A stretch of DNA of 64,000 bases, from NCBI GenBank assembly GCA_013376995.1, contig JACAAZ010000005.1, positions 62,001 to 126,000 of the forward strand, given 5' to 3'. The notes beneath the pieces were generated by a model that worked only from the letters and a program-made list of their open reading frames with translations, had not been told where the DNA came from and did no database searches. This document shows, in pieces, positions 44,221-52,801 of this stretch (positions are counted from its first letter, which is position 1; each line of letters starts with the position of its first letter). A program made the position numbers and the translations under genes. This DNA comes from Bacteroidota bacterium. Its GTDB lineage: Bacteria; Bacteroidota; Bacteroidia; Bacteroidales; UBA4417.

Positions 44221-45900
44221 TTAATAAGAATAAGGATTGTGGTTTGTTCCATGGCAGGTTAAATAGCAGCGACCTTTGTACAAGCCCTGGTCATCGAACC
44301 GCCTGATACCACCTGAACTATTGGAAACTATGGTTGTCCAGAAATTGATAAGGTTCGTGTTATTGGTACTGTTTCCCTGGGTACTGTTGATTCCATGAGG
44401 ATCATGGCAGGTGTTGCATGGTGTTTTCTCCCCGACAATGTGCTTGCTGTGTTCCTTAAAAGAAACATCCCCGATTATTGAAGTACGGTTATGGCATCCA
44501 TAGCATAAAGCATACGCAGCTGCCGATTCTGTAGTATTATCCGTTGTAGAATATTGCCTTTTAAGAATATGTGGGTAGATTGATCCATGTGGTCCAGCAG
44601 GAGAACCGGTACCATCGCTTGCATGACAATCTGTGCAATACATCCTGCTCGATGTCGTCCAGGGTGCAATCAGGCTTGGTACATTGGTATTGACCCCTGC
44701 TGCAGCTACGGAATGGTAGGAAGGATTACCCGGTGCGAATTCCATCCTGACATTATTCTGAACAATAACCCTCGGGGTAGCAGCTGCTGGAGATCCGGGG
44801 CTTCCTGCATGACATCGGTAACAGATCTCATATGAGTTAACTGCAGGATTGACAGCAACTCCATTTTGATCAATTCCTTTAACGCCAGTCAGAAAACCAT
44901 TAACAGAAGGAGCAGTGGCAGCCAGGTTTTTAGCTGCGTGAGGATTATGGCAGTCTACACATTCAACATGCATAGTTGTTACTTGTGCAGCTTCATTGGC
45001 ATCATGAACATCCAGGTAACCTGAAATATTATGTTTATATGCTTTAGCGAACTGGGCAGAAATGTTCTTAGTTGCAACGTTCCCGTTATGACAATTCAGG
45101 CAATTATTCTCTTCAGTCTGGTATTGCAGGAGCATTTTATTCCCGCCTGAATTGTGTGGATTGTGACAGTTTTCACATGCATTCTGAGCTACAGTTGTCC
45201 ATGGAGTATATGGCCAGGGATTTGGGGCAGTTCCATTCCAGGTCTTGATTGAAGTATTGTGACTGCTTGTTGTCCAATAAGTCCGCTGGTGGCAGCTGTT
45301 ACAAAGGTTAGAGTTTTGAGAAGTTACCCATAAAAAATCAGCATTGATGTTTTTATGAGGATCATGACAAGATGTGCATTGAACTTTTCCACTTTTCAAT
45401 GTAACAGGTGGAGGAATGGTGGATGGATTTCTCAACTGTCCATCAGCTGCTGCCAAGGCAGCATTATAGAGGAAAGAAACAGGGTGGTCATTCCTGAGAT
45501 TGGTGCCCAGGTTACTAACTCCTGAAGGCATGAAGTTTCCTGTAGCCATATTGATATTCGATGTCCTGCTGAGAACATTTCCCAGGGCTACTGTACCGTC
45601 ATGGCATGACAGGCAAAGAATAGATGTGCCGTCTGGTTGACCAGGAACAGCCTGCAGAGTAGAACTCGTATAGAGGGTATAGTTTGAACCAGGATCATTC
45701 CTGTTCCATAATGGCGCTACAGGCCTGCTGTTGTGCGGTGTATGGCAGAAAAGGCATATCTCGGTCTCACTGGTTGCCTTGACAGTTCCTGGCCCGCTGA
45801 CTGACAGATTATGCTTTGTATTAACAATGGATTGTGACGGTAATGTGGAGGGTAACCACAATATTATGAGTACACAAGAAAGTATCCTCAGTCTTTTCAT
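44221..45900 (-). CDS. Twelve-heme c-type cytochrome with an OmcE-like N-terminal module
   Basis: The 559-residue exported protein has eleven CXXCH motifs (CLFCH, CLSCH, CTSCH, CNSCH, CENCH, CLNCH, CVDCH, CYRCH, CTDCH, CYGCH, CNTCH) and a final CYLTCH of CX3CH type near the C-terminus. The first 210 residues repeat the tetraheme protein at 40232-40852: EICLFCHTPHNS, APLWNRN, CLSCHDGTVALGN, NDHPVSF and CTSCHDPH are all matched. The start overlaps the NHL gene stop by 4 bases. Periplasmic or surface electron carrier is likely. Confidence 0.92.
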   Translation of the reverse strand: MKRLRILSCVLIILWLPSTLPSQSIVNTKHNLSVSGPGTVKATSETEICLFCHTPHNSRPVAPLWNRNDPGSNYTLYTSSTLQAVPGQPDGTSILCLSCHDGTVALGNVLSRTSNINMATGNFMPSGVSNLGTNLRNDHPVSFLYNAALAAADGQLRNPSTIPPPVTLKSGKVQCTSCHDPHKNINADFLWVTSQNSNLCNSCHQRTYWTTSSHNTSIKTWNGTAPNPWPYTPWTTVAQNACENCHNPHNSGGNKMLLQYQTEENNCLNCHNGNVATKNISAQFAKAYKHNISGYLDVHDANEAAQVTTMHVECVDCHNPHAAKNLAATAPSVNGFLTGVKGIDQNGVAVNPAVNSYEICYRCHAGSPGSPAAATPRVIVQNNVRMEFAPGNPSYHSVAAAGVNTNVPSLIAPWTTSSRMYCTDCHASDGTGSPAGPHGSIYPHILKRQYSTTDNTTESAAAYALCYGCHNRTSIIGDVSFKEHSKHIVGEKTPCNTCHDPHGINSTQGNSTNNTNLINFWTTIVSNSSGGIRRFDDQGLYKGRCYLTCHGTNHNPYSY

Positions 45901-46934
45901 TTGCTTGCTGTTTGAGTAAGTTTGAATACCTGGATCCTTGAATTATAAGTATCAGCTATGTAGATGTAGTCCATTTGGTCAATGAATATGCCTGATGGCA
46001 TCCAGAATTCCGAATTCCCGCGTCCCTGGCTTCCGAATTTATAGAGAAAGGTTCCATTTGAATCAAAAACCTGAACCACATGGAAAAGGGCGTCAACTAT
46101 ATAAATATTTCCATATGAGTCAGTTGCGATTCCTTTAGGCCGGGCCAGGTAACCTGTTGCATCACCAGCTTCACCAAATGATGAAATAAATTCTCCTCCA
46201 GGTCCCAGAATTTGTATCCTGAAATTCATGGCATCATTAACGAATATTTTCCCGGTACGATCAATCCAAAGATGGGTTGGATAATTAAATTCTCCCGGAT
46301 TAATACCTCTCGACCCCAGGTGCTTCAGGAAATTTCCTTTTGCATCCAAAACAGTGATACGATGAGCCTTGGTTTCAAGAATCCATATCTCCTGGTTAAC
46401 CGAAGAATAAGCAATTCCGGTTGGTTGTTCCAAACCCAGGGAATCATTCAACACTTTGATTGACTTTTTCTTAGGCAAATATTGGTATACCTTGTCCGCG
46501 TGGGAGTCAGTAAAGAGTATTGTTGATCCCGGACCCTGGCAAATTCCTACGAGGGACGAGAGGTCGAAAGAAGTAGTTGTAAAAGGGTGGGGGATTTCAC
46601 CCACATCATCCTTGATAATAAATATTCCCCTATTCGCCTGGTCCAGCACCAGGAAATTAGAGGTATCAATTGCGGCTATACTTACTGGGGTTGTCAAAAC
46701 AGCCGGATGGATGCCAAAAACAATAGCATTAAACTGTTTTCTAAACTTTCTCGATTTTTTAGGTTTATAAGTATCAGGCCAATTCCTGATCCACTCTACA
46801 CTGAAGCGCCTTTCTTCATGTTGCTTTGATCCATCCTCAATTCCTTGCGATTGTCCTTTAATAGCTACAGATATCAAAATCATAACCAGGACAGTGCCGG
46901 TGGATATATGCGTGTATCTGGTAAAATAGGGCAT
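45897..46934 (-). CDS. NHL-repeat beta-propeller protein, second copy
   Basis: The 345-residue protein has an N-terminal hydrophobic segment (TVLVMILISVAI) that looks like a signal anchor or signal peptide. Blades such as GIATDSYGNIYIVDALFHVV, PSGIFIDQMDYIYIADTYNSRI and HLWIDRTGKIFVND are clear NHL repeats. It starts the operon containing the 12-heme cytochrome and the two-component system, and its stop codon overlaps the cytochrome start. It is related to the NHL lipoprotein at 38946-40076. Confidence 0.85.
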   Translation of the reverse strand: MPYFTRYTHISTGTVLVMILISVAIKGQSQGIEDGSKQHEERRFSVEWIRNWPDTYKPKKSRKFRKQFNAIVFGIHPAVLTTPVSIAAIDTSNFLVLDQANRGIFIIKDDVGEIPHPFTTTSFDLSSLVGICQGPGSTILFTDSHADKVYQYLPKKKSIKVLNDSLGLEQPTGIAYSSVNQEIWILETKAHRITVLDAKGNFLKHLGSRGINPGEFNYPTHLWIDRTGKIFVNDAMNFRIQILGPGGEFISSFGEAGDATGYLARPKGIATDSYGNIYIVDALFHVVQVFDSNGTFLYKFGSQGRGNSEFWMPSGIFIDQMDYIYIADTYNSRIQVFKLTQTASK

Positions 46935-46966
46935 AGAATTACAAGTAAGGCAGGAAGAAAATCAAC

Positions 46967-46983
46967 AGCAATCTTTTAGGCAG
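46967..46983 (-). promoter_or_regulatory. Possible sigma-54-like promoter of the NHL/12-heme operon
   Basis: On the minus strand CTGCCTAAAAGATTGCT has a perfect TTGCT -12 element, but the -24 element has TGCC instead of TGGC. It lies about 33 bases upstream of the ATG. Support is moderate. Confidence 0.35.
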
Positions 46984-47077
46984 ATATATACAGCAAAATT
47001 CATGCTACATCTAATTATGTAAATATTTAGCATATATAAATAATAGGTTTTCAGTCGTTTACGTGAAATATTATTTT

Positions 47078-47719
47078 CTATTGTTTCGATTTCAACTTTT
47101 GATAAACATTCATTTCCTCATTTGCTTCTGTTATTTTGCCTGATTGCTTTAGTGCATATGATAAATTGAAATGTGACTGGAGGTGGTTATAATTTGCCTG
47201 TATATTCTCCTTTAGCAGGTTAATAGCCTTATCATATTTGTTCAGCCTGATATAACAGGTAGCTAGATCACACCTGACATTGTAGTTGGATTTATCTTTT
47301 GCCAGGAACTTTTCATAATAGGGGATAGCTTCTTCATTCTGCTCAAGATCATAATTTATGTTTCCAAGGTTGAAGAGCGCTGCCATATTGTTCTTATCGA
47401 TAGTATGAACGATCAGAAAATGGTATAATGCCTTGTTGTAATCTTTATTGAGATAATAATATGCAGCCAGTTTCAGCCTTGCATCAGTATTGAGAGAATC
47501 TTTCGCAAGGATTTTTTCATAGGTAGTATGATCGTCCAGCGAAAGAGGCTGAGTTTGGATTCCTGTTGTCCGAGTCTGCTCATTGCTTGGTTTTGATGAA
47601 GTTTTATCCTGGGAACACGAGATCAGGAAGCCCAGTGTTAAACACAAGCCCAGTAGAATATATGCCGTTCTAGCTTCAATTAAGCCATAGCTTTGTTCTT
47701 TTTTTGCTTTGGAATTCAT
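47078..47719 (-). CDS. TPR lipoprotein
   Basis: The 213-residue product has a lipobox FLISCSQD near residue 36 after a hydrophobic segment. Four TPR-like units follow, for example AAYYYLNKDYNKALYHFL near residue 86, NLGNINYDLEQNEEAIPYYEKFL, YIRLNKYDKAINLLK and SYALKQSGKITEANEEMN. It lies 37 bases downstream of the OB-fold gene. It is likely a scaffold in the periplasm associated with the cytochrome cluster. Confidence 0.85.
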   Translation of the reverse strand: MNSKAKKEQSYGLIEARTAYILLGLCLTLGFLISCSQDKTSSKPSNEQTRTTGIQTQPLSLDDHTTYEKILAKDSLNTDARLKLAAYYYLNKDYNKALYHFLIVHTIDKNNMAALFNLGNINYDLEQNEEAIPYYEKFLAKDKSNYNVRCDLATCYIRLNKYDKAINLLKENIQANYNHLQSHFNLSYALKQSGKITEANEEMNVYQKLKSKQ

Positions 47720-47756
47720 TTATTACAAGTTAAACCGGTTTTTAAAAGAAGTTAGA

Positions 47757-48509
47757 TTACTTCTGATTATCAATGGTTATGGCATCTTCAATCAAAAGTT
47801 CATAAGAATAGCCATATCCAAAATCCTTATTCAGGGTTACCTTGCCTTCTATAGTTATAACATCCCCTAAACCGAAGGAAAGGTTGGTTGTCCCGGTAAT
47901 GTCGAACTTTCCTGAGTATTCAGTCCCATCCTGCAGGTGAAACCAGTTTCGGCTCATAATCGAGGCATTGTATTTTGTTACTTTCCCCTTGATCCTCACC
48001 ATTTTGCCGGAATATTTTTCCTTATTGCCCAGGAGTTCTGAAATTGTTATTCCACCGTTCGCTGGTTCAAGTTTAACATTTTCATTTCTTACCCTGATAT
48101 CCGACCGGTATGTTCCCGGATTTATAGCAGTATCTTGCTTTGGAATGCGGTGCGGATTAGCGGAAGAATCCATTACAATTTGTTCAGGAGTTTTACTGAT
48201 GGATTCAAGGAAATAGATGACGGGGAATTTCCTGTTTAACTCCTTGCTTTCGAAGTCTGTCATCCTGAAACCATTCTTATAATAATATGTGTCACCTACC
48301 CTGGCATCCATTTTAGGAAGAGCTAGCCAGTTTTCCGCAGCACCTTCAAGTACAAGGAGATAAGTGTAATTGCTCGTTTGGTGAACCTCCCTGACAATAA
48401 CCTTGTGCATATCACTTAGTTCTGCAATAGGTTGAGGCGATGTCTGGCTGAACTGGCAGGAGCAGTAAAGTAAAGATAAGAGCAAAATAAGTAGTTGTAG
48501 TTTTGGCAT
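47757..48509 (-). CDS. Lipoprotein with an OB-fold-like C-terminal domain
   Basis: The 250-residue lipoprotein starts with LLLSLLYCSCQFS. The central region contains TYYYKNGFRMTDFESKEL. The last 80 residues, with SGKMVRIKGKVTKYNASIM, DGTEYSGKFDI and GDVITIEGKVTLNKDFG, form the strand pattern of an OB-fold as seen in DNA-binding-like exported proteins. Its ligand is unknown. It leads the minus-strand cluster and has a TAnnTTTG promoter in front. Confidence 0.75.
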   Translation of the reverse strand: MPKLQLLILLLSLLYCSCQFSQTSPQPIAELSDMHKVIVREVHQTSNYTYLLVLEGAAENWLALPKMDARVGDTYYYKNGFRMTDFESKELNRKFPVIYFLESISKTPEQIVMDSSANPHRIPKQDTAINPGTYRSDIRVRNENVKLEPANGGITISELLGNKEKYSGKMVRIKGKVTKYNASIMSRNWFHLQDGTEYSGKFDITGTTNLSFGLGDVITIEGKVTLNKDFGYGYSYELLIEDAITIDNQK

Positions 48510-48541
48510 ACTTTTAGGAGTTAATTCGCTTCAAATATTTG

Positions 48542-48549
48542 CAAAAGTA
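48542..48549 (-). promoter_or_regulatory. Promoter -7 element upstream of the OB-fold gene
   Basis: TACTTTTG on the minus strand fits TAnnTTTG and is 33 bases upstream of the ATG of the OB-fold lipoprotein. Confidence 0.5.
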
Positions 48550-48594
48550 GATAGAAATAAGCAGATATCTAAATATGTAATAACCTCACATGTA

Positions 48595-48837
48595 ATGGGA
48601 GTAAAAATAATTGTTGATCCTCGAACTTTAAATGCTGCTCAAAAATGTCGGAAAGAGTGCTCTTGCTTAAGTAAGGAAGAGGGTGATATGTGTGAGGTTG
48701 TTTTTTGTGTAAATAATAAATTAATGGGGATTGAATTGAAAGCCGGCCCTGGATGCAGTTATCGTATTTCTGAGGATGAACGACATTACTGCATTTGTCC
48801 CGTCAGGAAAGAAATCTATAATAAATACCATATTTAA
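48595..48837 (+). CDS. Small Cys-rich protein of unknown function
   Basis: The 80-residue product has eight cysteines (18, 22, 24, 33, 38, 54, 66, 68), with the first three in CRKECSC. CICPVRKEIYNKY closes the chain. No signal peptide is visible. The arrangement could bind metal or Fe-S. It is divergent from the electron-transfer cluster, sharing a 85-base intergenic region. It is unlike its neighbours and I do not recognise the family. Confidence 0.6.
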   Translation: MGVKIIVDPRTLNAAQKCRKECSCLSKEEGDMCEVVFCVNNKLMGIELKAGPGCSYRISEDERHYCICPVRKEIYNKYHI

Positions 48838-49006
48838 TTGATCTGTTCTTCAAAAAACGAAGCATGGTATCTTACTCGTTTTTCCCTATAGTGGATTGAA
48901 CGGTTGAGATAATAATTCCGGCTTCCTAAAGATGAAAGCAGTTAGCATGGAGATGAAAAGAAAGGCAATCAGCAGCTATTGAAGTAATAGTATCGTCAGA
49001 TATTCT

Positions 49007-50509
49007 CTAAAACTGATCAATATCCTGCCAGCTGTAAGAAGTATTTTTTATCACATCCAGGACTACATCCTGCATTGCATAAGAGAAAACGTAATTCACA
49101 TCGGTATCCGGCCTGGAATTTAATAGGAGTGCAGCGCACATTCCATTATCTCCGCGCATAAACCATGTTCGTGTACCGGGAAGTGAACCATCGTTAAACC
49201 ACAGGTTCTGAGCCTGCCACCTTCCAATTCCACAGGCGTAGCCGGGAAAAACTGAAGAAGGGGTTATAAACTGGCTGATGGTAGCTGCATTGAGAATGTC
49301 AGGCCTGCTGTCAAATCCATCAATTGCCGTGACCAGTTTTAGTAAATCCTTTGCTGTAGCAATGATCCCGGCATCAGCATCTCTCCTGGGGAAAGCTATG
49401 TTATAGACATATTGTGCATCAGTACCCTGGCCATAATAAGCCACTTCTGATGGTTTTCTTTCTGATAGGGTCTTGCCGGCAAAACCAGTATTTGCAGCTC
49501 CAATTGCTGTAAAAATGGTTTTCAGGAAGTCTGTATAGCTCTTACCAGACACTTTTTCAATAATTCGTCCCAGGATAAAGTAATTTATGTTGCTATAATC
49601 GAATACAGTTCCCGGAGGACTTGGCATAGGGCGTGTATCTATGATCCAGTCCAGCATCTGTTTGTTTGTGTAGTCGGGATTATAATCTATCACATCTCCA
49701 CCGGTGGATGCGCCCCAGGCACCTGAGGTATGCTGGAGAAGTTCCCTGATGGTTAAGGCGGTGAGGTTTGGTTTATAAGGTGGTGTTCCATAATCTTCCC
49801 CCAGAATGGATCCGCTTCCAAAAACCTTGGCATCCAGGTCCAACTTGCCGTCCTGGTACAATTTCATAATTGCCACAGCGGTATATGTCTTGGAAACACT
49901 GGCCAGCCTAAAAATATTATCCGGGCTTACCGGCTCATTTGTTGACTTATCTGCGAGCCCATATCCTTTCATATATACCAGTTTGCCGTTTTTGCTAACT
50001 GCAAGGGAGGCACCAGCAATATCATATGCTGTCATAAAAGCGGTGATTTTTGCATCCAATTCAGGAATATCAACTTGCATAACTGAATCGGTCGTGAAGT
50101 TCAGTTCATTGCCGTAGGCAGTCCCCGCAGCATTAGTTGCATAAGCTCTTACATAATATTTTGTTGAAGGTATTAACCCTGCTAAATGGCTGGTATAAAT
50201 GCCTGTACCGGGGCCTTCGTCAGTTTTCGTTGAAAGTGAAGTGGTGGGTTGGCTTGATGTTCCCCACACAATACCTTTTGAAATAATTGCTGAACTTCCC
50301 TGTTCTGTTACATCTCCTCCGCTGATCGCTGAATTGATACTTATATTATTAATGGAGGATGTCGAAAGGACTGGTAAACCCTGGCTGCTGCTGTCATCTT
50401 TTTTGCAGGAATTCATAAGTAAAAGGACAAGAAATGACATAGAAACAGATAGACCAACTAAACTCCTTTTTTTGAGGGAAACTATTTTGGAACTTAATAA
50501 TGGGTTCAT
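49007..50509 (-). CDS. Beta-lactamase-family serine hydrolase, lipoprotein
   Basis: The 500-residue protein has a lipobox LLMNSCKKD and a fibronectin/Ig-like segment with GIYTSHLAGLIPSTKYYVRAYATN near residue 108. The class C-like hydrolase domain has SVSKTYTA (catalytic SXXK) near residue 203, FDYSNINYF (Tyr-X-Asn) near residue 297 and DGSLPGTR as the third motif. Members hydrolyse D-Ala peptides or esters. The substrate is not evident. Confidence 0.85.
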   Translation of the reverse strand: MNPLLSSKIVSLKKRSLVGLSVSMSFLVLLLMNSCKKDDSSSQGLPVLSTSSINNISINSAISGGDVTEQGSSAIISKGIVWGTSSQPTTSLSTKTDEGPGTGIYTSHLAGLIPSTKYYVRAYATNAAGTAYGNELNFTTDSVMQVDIPELDAKITAFMTAYDIAGASLAVSKNGKLVYMKGYGLADKSTNEPVSPDNIFRLASVSKTYTAVAIMKLYQDGKLDLDAKVFGSGSILGEDYGTPPYKPNLTALTIRELLQHTSGAWGASTGGDVIDYNPDYTNKQMLDWIIDTRPMPSPPGTVFDYSNINYFILGRIIEKVSGKSYTDFLKTIFTAIGAANTGFAGKTLSERKPSEVAYYGQGTDAQYVYNIAFPRRDADAGIIATAKDLLKLVTAIDGFDSRPDILNAATISQFITPSSVFPGYACGIGRWQAQNLWFNDGSLPGTRTWFMRGDNGMCAALLLNSRPDTDVNYVFSYAMQDVVLDVIKNTSYSWQDIDQF

Positions 50510-51062
50510 GGGAATGTAAATTATGTGATTTTAAATTGTAAATCTATTTTTGATAAGTCTATTATTTTAGCACCAGGCTAACAACCCGGATAGTTTTTAA
50601 TATCTGATAATTTAAGCAGATTATTTTCTAACAAATTGCAGGAAAAAAGGTTAATTCCCGAATCTCTATTTTTTAAAAAATTGTGAATTTTAGCAACTAT
50701 TATGCTCCACATTGTTGCCGCCAGACTTTAGATTGCTTTGTTGCATCCAATTATCAGGGAGTACTGGAGTGATCTGAAAATTAAAAAATAATGAATAAGA
50801 ATATTGGGATGTTCCAAAAGAACAGCTCTTTAAAAAGACTCACAAACCTTCAGAGAATTGAATCAAATCCTTGATGAAAAAAGGGCTGACGAATTGAAAA
50901 CGTATGATATTGTTGCTTCCCTGCAGAAAGAATATTCCTCATCCATGAATTTGGCCATAACCTTGGCAACTCTTTACTTGAAACATTAAAATTTGAACAG
51001 GGATAGATTTTTTCGATAGTTTAAAGCTGCCTCCGGCAACCTTTCAACAATGGAGAGTTGTT
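50510..51062. other. Intergenic region with a possible decayed gene
   Basis: The 553-base gap has no intact gene. A short frameshifted reading (50791-50989) is described separately. The rest is AT-rich and featureless. Confidence 0.55.
50791..50989 (+). pseudogene. Possible frameshifted small ORF
   Basis: An ATG at 50791 gives MNKNIGMFQKNSSLKRLTNL before a stop at 50872. In the next frame from about 50858 a 43-codon stretch (LNQILDEKRADELKTYD, ASLQKEY, LATLYLKH) runs to TAA at 50987. Together they read as one small protein with a single frameshift near 50857. No family is recognised and it could be chance. Confidence 0.3.
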
Positions 51063-52367
51063 CTATATTGAAACTTCAAATTTTACAGATTTCTTTTTTA
51101 TTTTTTCAAAGCGCAGCAATTGCACTACCTTGTCGATTTTATCTCTTTTCACGGCTACGAATGAAGAATAATCCAGTACTTCAATCAAGCCGATTTCATC
51201 CTTATGAAGTTTCCCTTTCTGTATCAACAATCCAACAATATCTGTTTTATTGATCTTATCTTTCTTCCCGGCAGCAACAAATAAGGTATCCCATTCGGAA
51301 TTGCCGGGTAAACTTGGATTTAAAGTTAAATCTACATATTCAGGTTTTTCTTTGAGAAAAACCGGTAAATGATCTCCTTCACCCATGATCAGGTAGGCTG
51401 TCCCCCGGGCATGCATTCTTGCAGTCCGGCCGTTGCGGTGCATAAAAGAATCGGCGGTTGTGGGGAACTGGTAATGGATAACATTTTCAATTTCTGGTAT
51501 ATCCAGCCCTCGTGATGCCAGGTCAGTGGTAATCAGTATCCGGTGGCTCCCATTCCGGAACTTGATCAGGGCACGTTCACGTTCTTCCTGCTCCAGTCCG
51601 CCATGGTAGATACCATGCACCAATCCTTTGTCATCAAGGAGTTCGCTTATACGTTCAACAGCTTCACGATGGTTACAAAATACCAGTGTTGTTGAATGGC
51701 CCAATTTACAGATTAGGGAAAAGAGCGCATCAAGCTTGTCACGCCCTTCACTCACTACTGCTTTCAATTTCAATCCGGCAGGTTGCGTTTCCGACAGAAA
51801 ATTAATTCTTATTGGTGAGGTTACACCTGCAAAATCCGGAATGGCAATAGCATCAGAGGCAGAAGTTAGGAAACGCTTCTTCAACTGGTGCAATTCGCTG
51901 ATTATATAAGACATCTCTTCCTGGAATCCGAATTCCAGTGATTTGTCAAACTCGTCCAGGATAATAGTAGTAATGGATTCTGTGTCAAAAGTCTCACGCC
52001 TCAAATGATCCGCGAGTCTACCCGGTGTTCCGATCAGTACTGCCGGTGGATGTTTCAGGTTATTTATTTCAACTTTCATTGGGTGCCCGCCGTAACAGCA
52101 ATTCACTTTGAATTCCGTCCCCATAGAACGGAATACCTGCTCAATCTGGATCGCGAGTTCCCTCGAAGGAGCCAGGATGAGGACCTGTACCTTTTGAATA
52201 GTGCTATCAAGCTGATTTACAATTGGTAAAAGGAATGCAAGTGTTTTTCCGGATCCTGTCGGTGAAAGAAGCACAATATCATTTCCTTTTTTATTTGCTT
52301 CGAGCGAAGCCAGTTGCATATCATTCAGGGAAGCAATTTTCAGGTTTTCCAGTATTTTTTGTATCAT
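51063..52367 (-). CDS. DEAD-box RNA helicase, DbpA-like
   Basis: The 434-residue helicase has motif I SPTGSGKTLAF near residue 35, Ia APSRELAIQ, Ib TPGRLADHL, motif II DEFDKSLE (DEFD in place of DEAD), motif III SAS, and C-terminal motifs DLASRGLDIP and HRNGRTAR. The final 70 residues (TDIVGLLIQKGKLH, IGLIEVLDYSSFVAVKR) resemble the DbpA RNA-binding domain that targets 23S rRNA. A TAnnTTTG promoter lies 20 bases upstream. Confidence 0.9.
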   Translation of the reverse strand: MIQKILENLKIASLNDMQLASLEANKKGNDIVLLSPTGSGKTLAFLLPIVNQLDSTIQKVQVLILAPSRELAIQIEQVFRSMGTEFKVNCCYGGHPMKVEINNLKHPPAVLIGTPGRLADHLRRETFDTESITTIILDEFDKSLEFGFQEEMSYIISELHQLKKRFLTSASDAIAIPDFAGVTSPIRINFLSETQPAGLKLKAVVSEGRDKLDALFSLICKLGHSTTLVFCNHREAVERISELLDDKGLVHGIYHGGLEQEERERALIKFRNGSHRILITTDLASRGLDIPEIENVIHYQFPTTADSFMHRNGRTARMHARGTAYLIMGEGDHLPVFLKEKPEYVDLTLNPSLPGNSEWDTLFVAAGKKDKINKTDIVGLLIQKGKLHKDEIGLIEVLDYSSFVAVKRDKIDKVVQLLRFEKIKKKSVKFEVSI

Positions 52368-52386
52368 CAGGTTGTTGGGAATAGAT

Positions 52387-52394
52387 CAAAGGTA
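52387..52394 (-). promoter_or_regulatory. Promoter -7 element of the helicase gene
   Basis: TACCTTTG on the minus strand fits TAnnTTTG and is only 20 bases upstream of the ATG, giving a very short leader. Confidence 0.5.
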
Positions 52395-52614
52395 CGTCTA
52401 ATACATCATTATCGCGCAGATTGAAGTCTTTGGCATTCCTAATTTCGTAATATGAGGTCAAATATGGTTAACATAAAAACCAGTGTTGAAGCAGTAATTT
52501 TCCAAAGTCTTGGATTCATAAAGAATACTATCTTAGTGGGAGTAGGAAGATATAATTTAACATCCCGCTATGACTGAAAACAAAAAATCCCTGCTGAAAT
52601 GAGCAAGGATTTGA

Positions 52615-52758
52615 GTGGTACACTACTCTGACGAAATATCTAACCGTCAGTTCATCGTAGATTTTGCGAAAGTGCTTGATTTTTTTGAGGAAATGGAAGC
52701 ACTTCACCCGCCATTATCCCAAACTGCTCTTAGCGACCGGCATTTTGGTTTATTTTAA
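52615..52758 (+). other. Possible decayed coding remnant
   Basis: A 47-codon open stretch reads NRQFIVDFAKVLDFFEEME and ends SDRHFGLF before TAA. It begins without a good start codon and might be the tail of a mobile-element protein. It is not annotated as a gene. Confidence 0.2.
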
Positions 52759-52801
52759 TTTTAAAAGTCTAATGAAAGAAACGATGAAGATGCTCTTTAC
52801 T

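Larger units (their letters stand above)
52368..52801. other. Intergenic region with a short open remnant
   Basis: The 434-base gap contains the helicase promoter at its left edge, a short coding-like remnant (52615-52758) and no intact gene. Confidence 0.5.
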
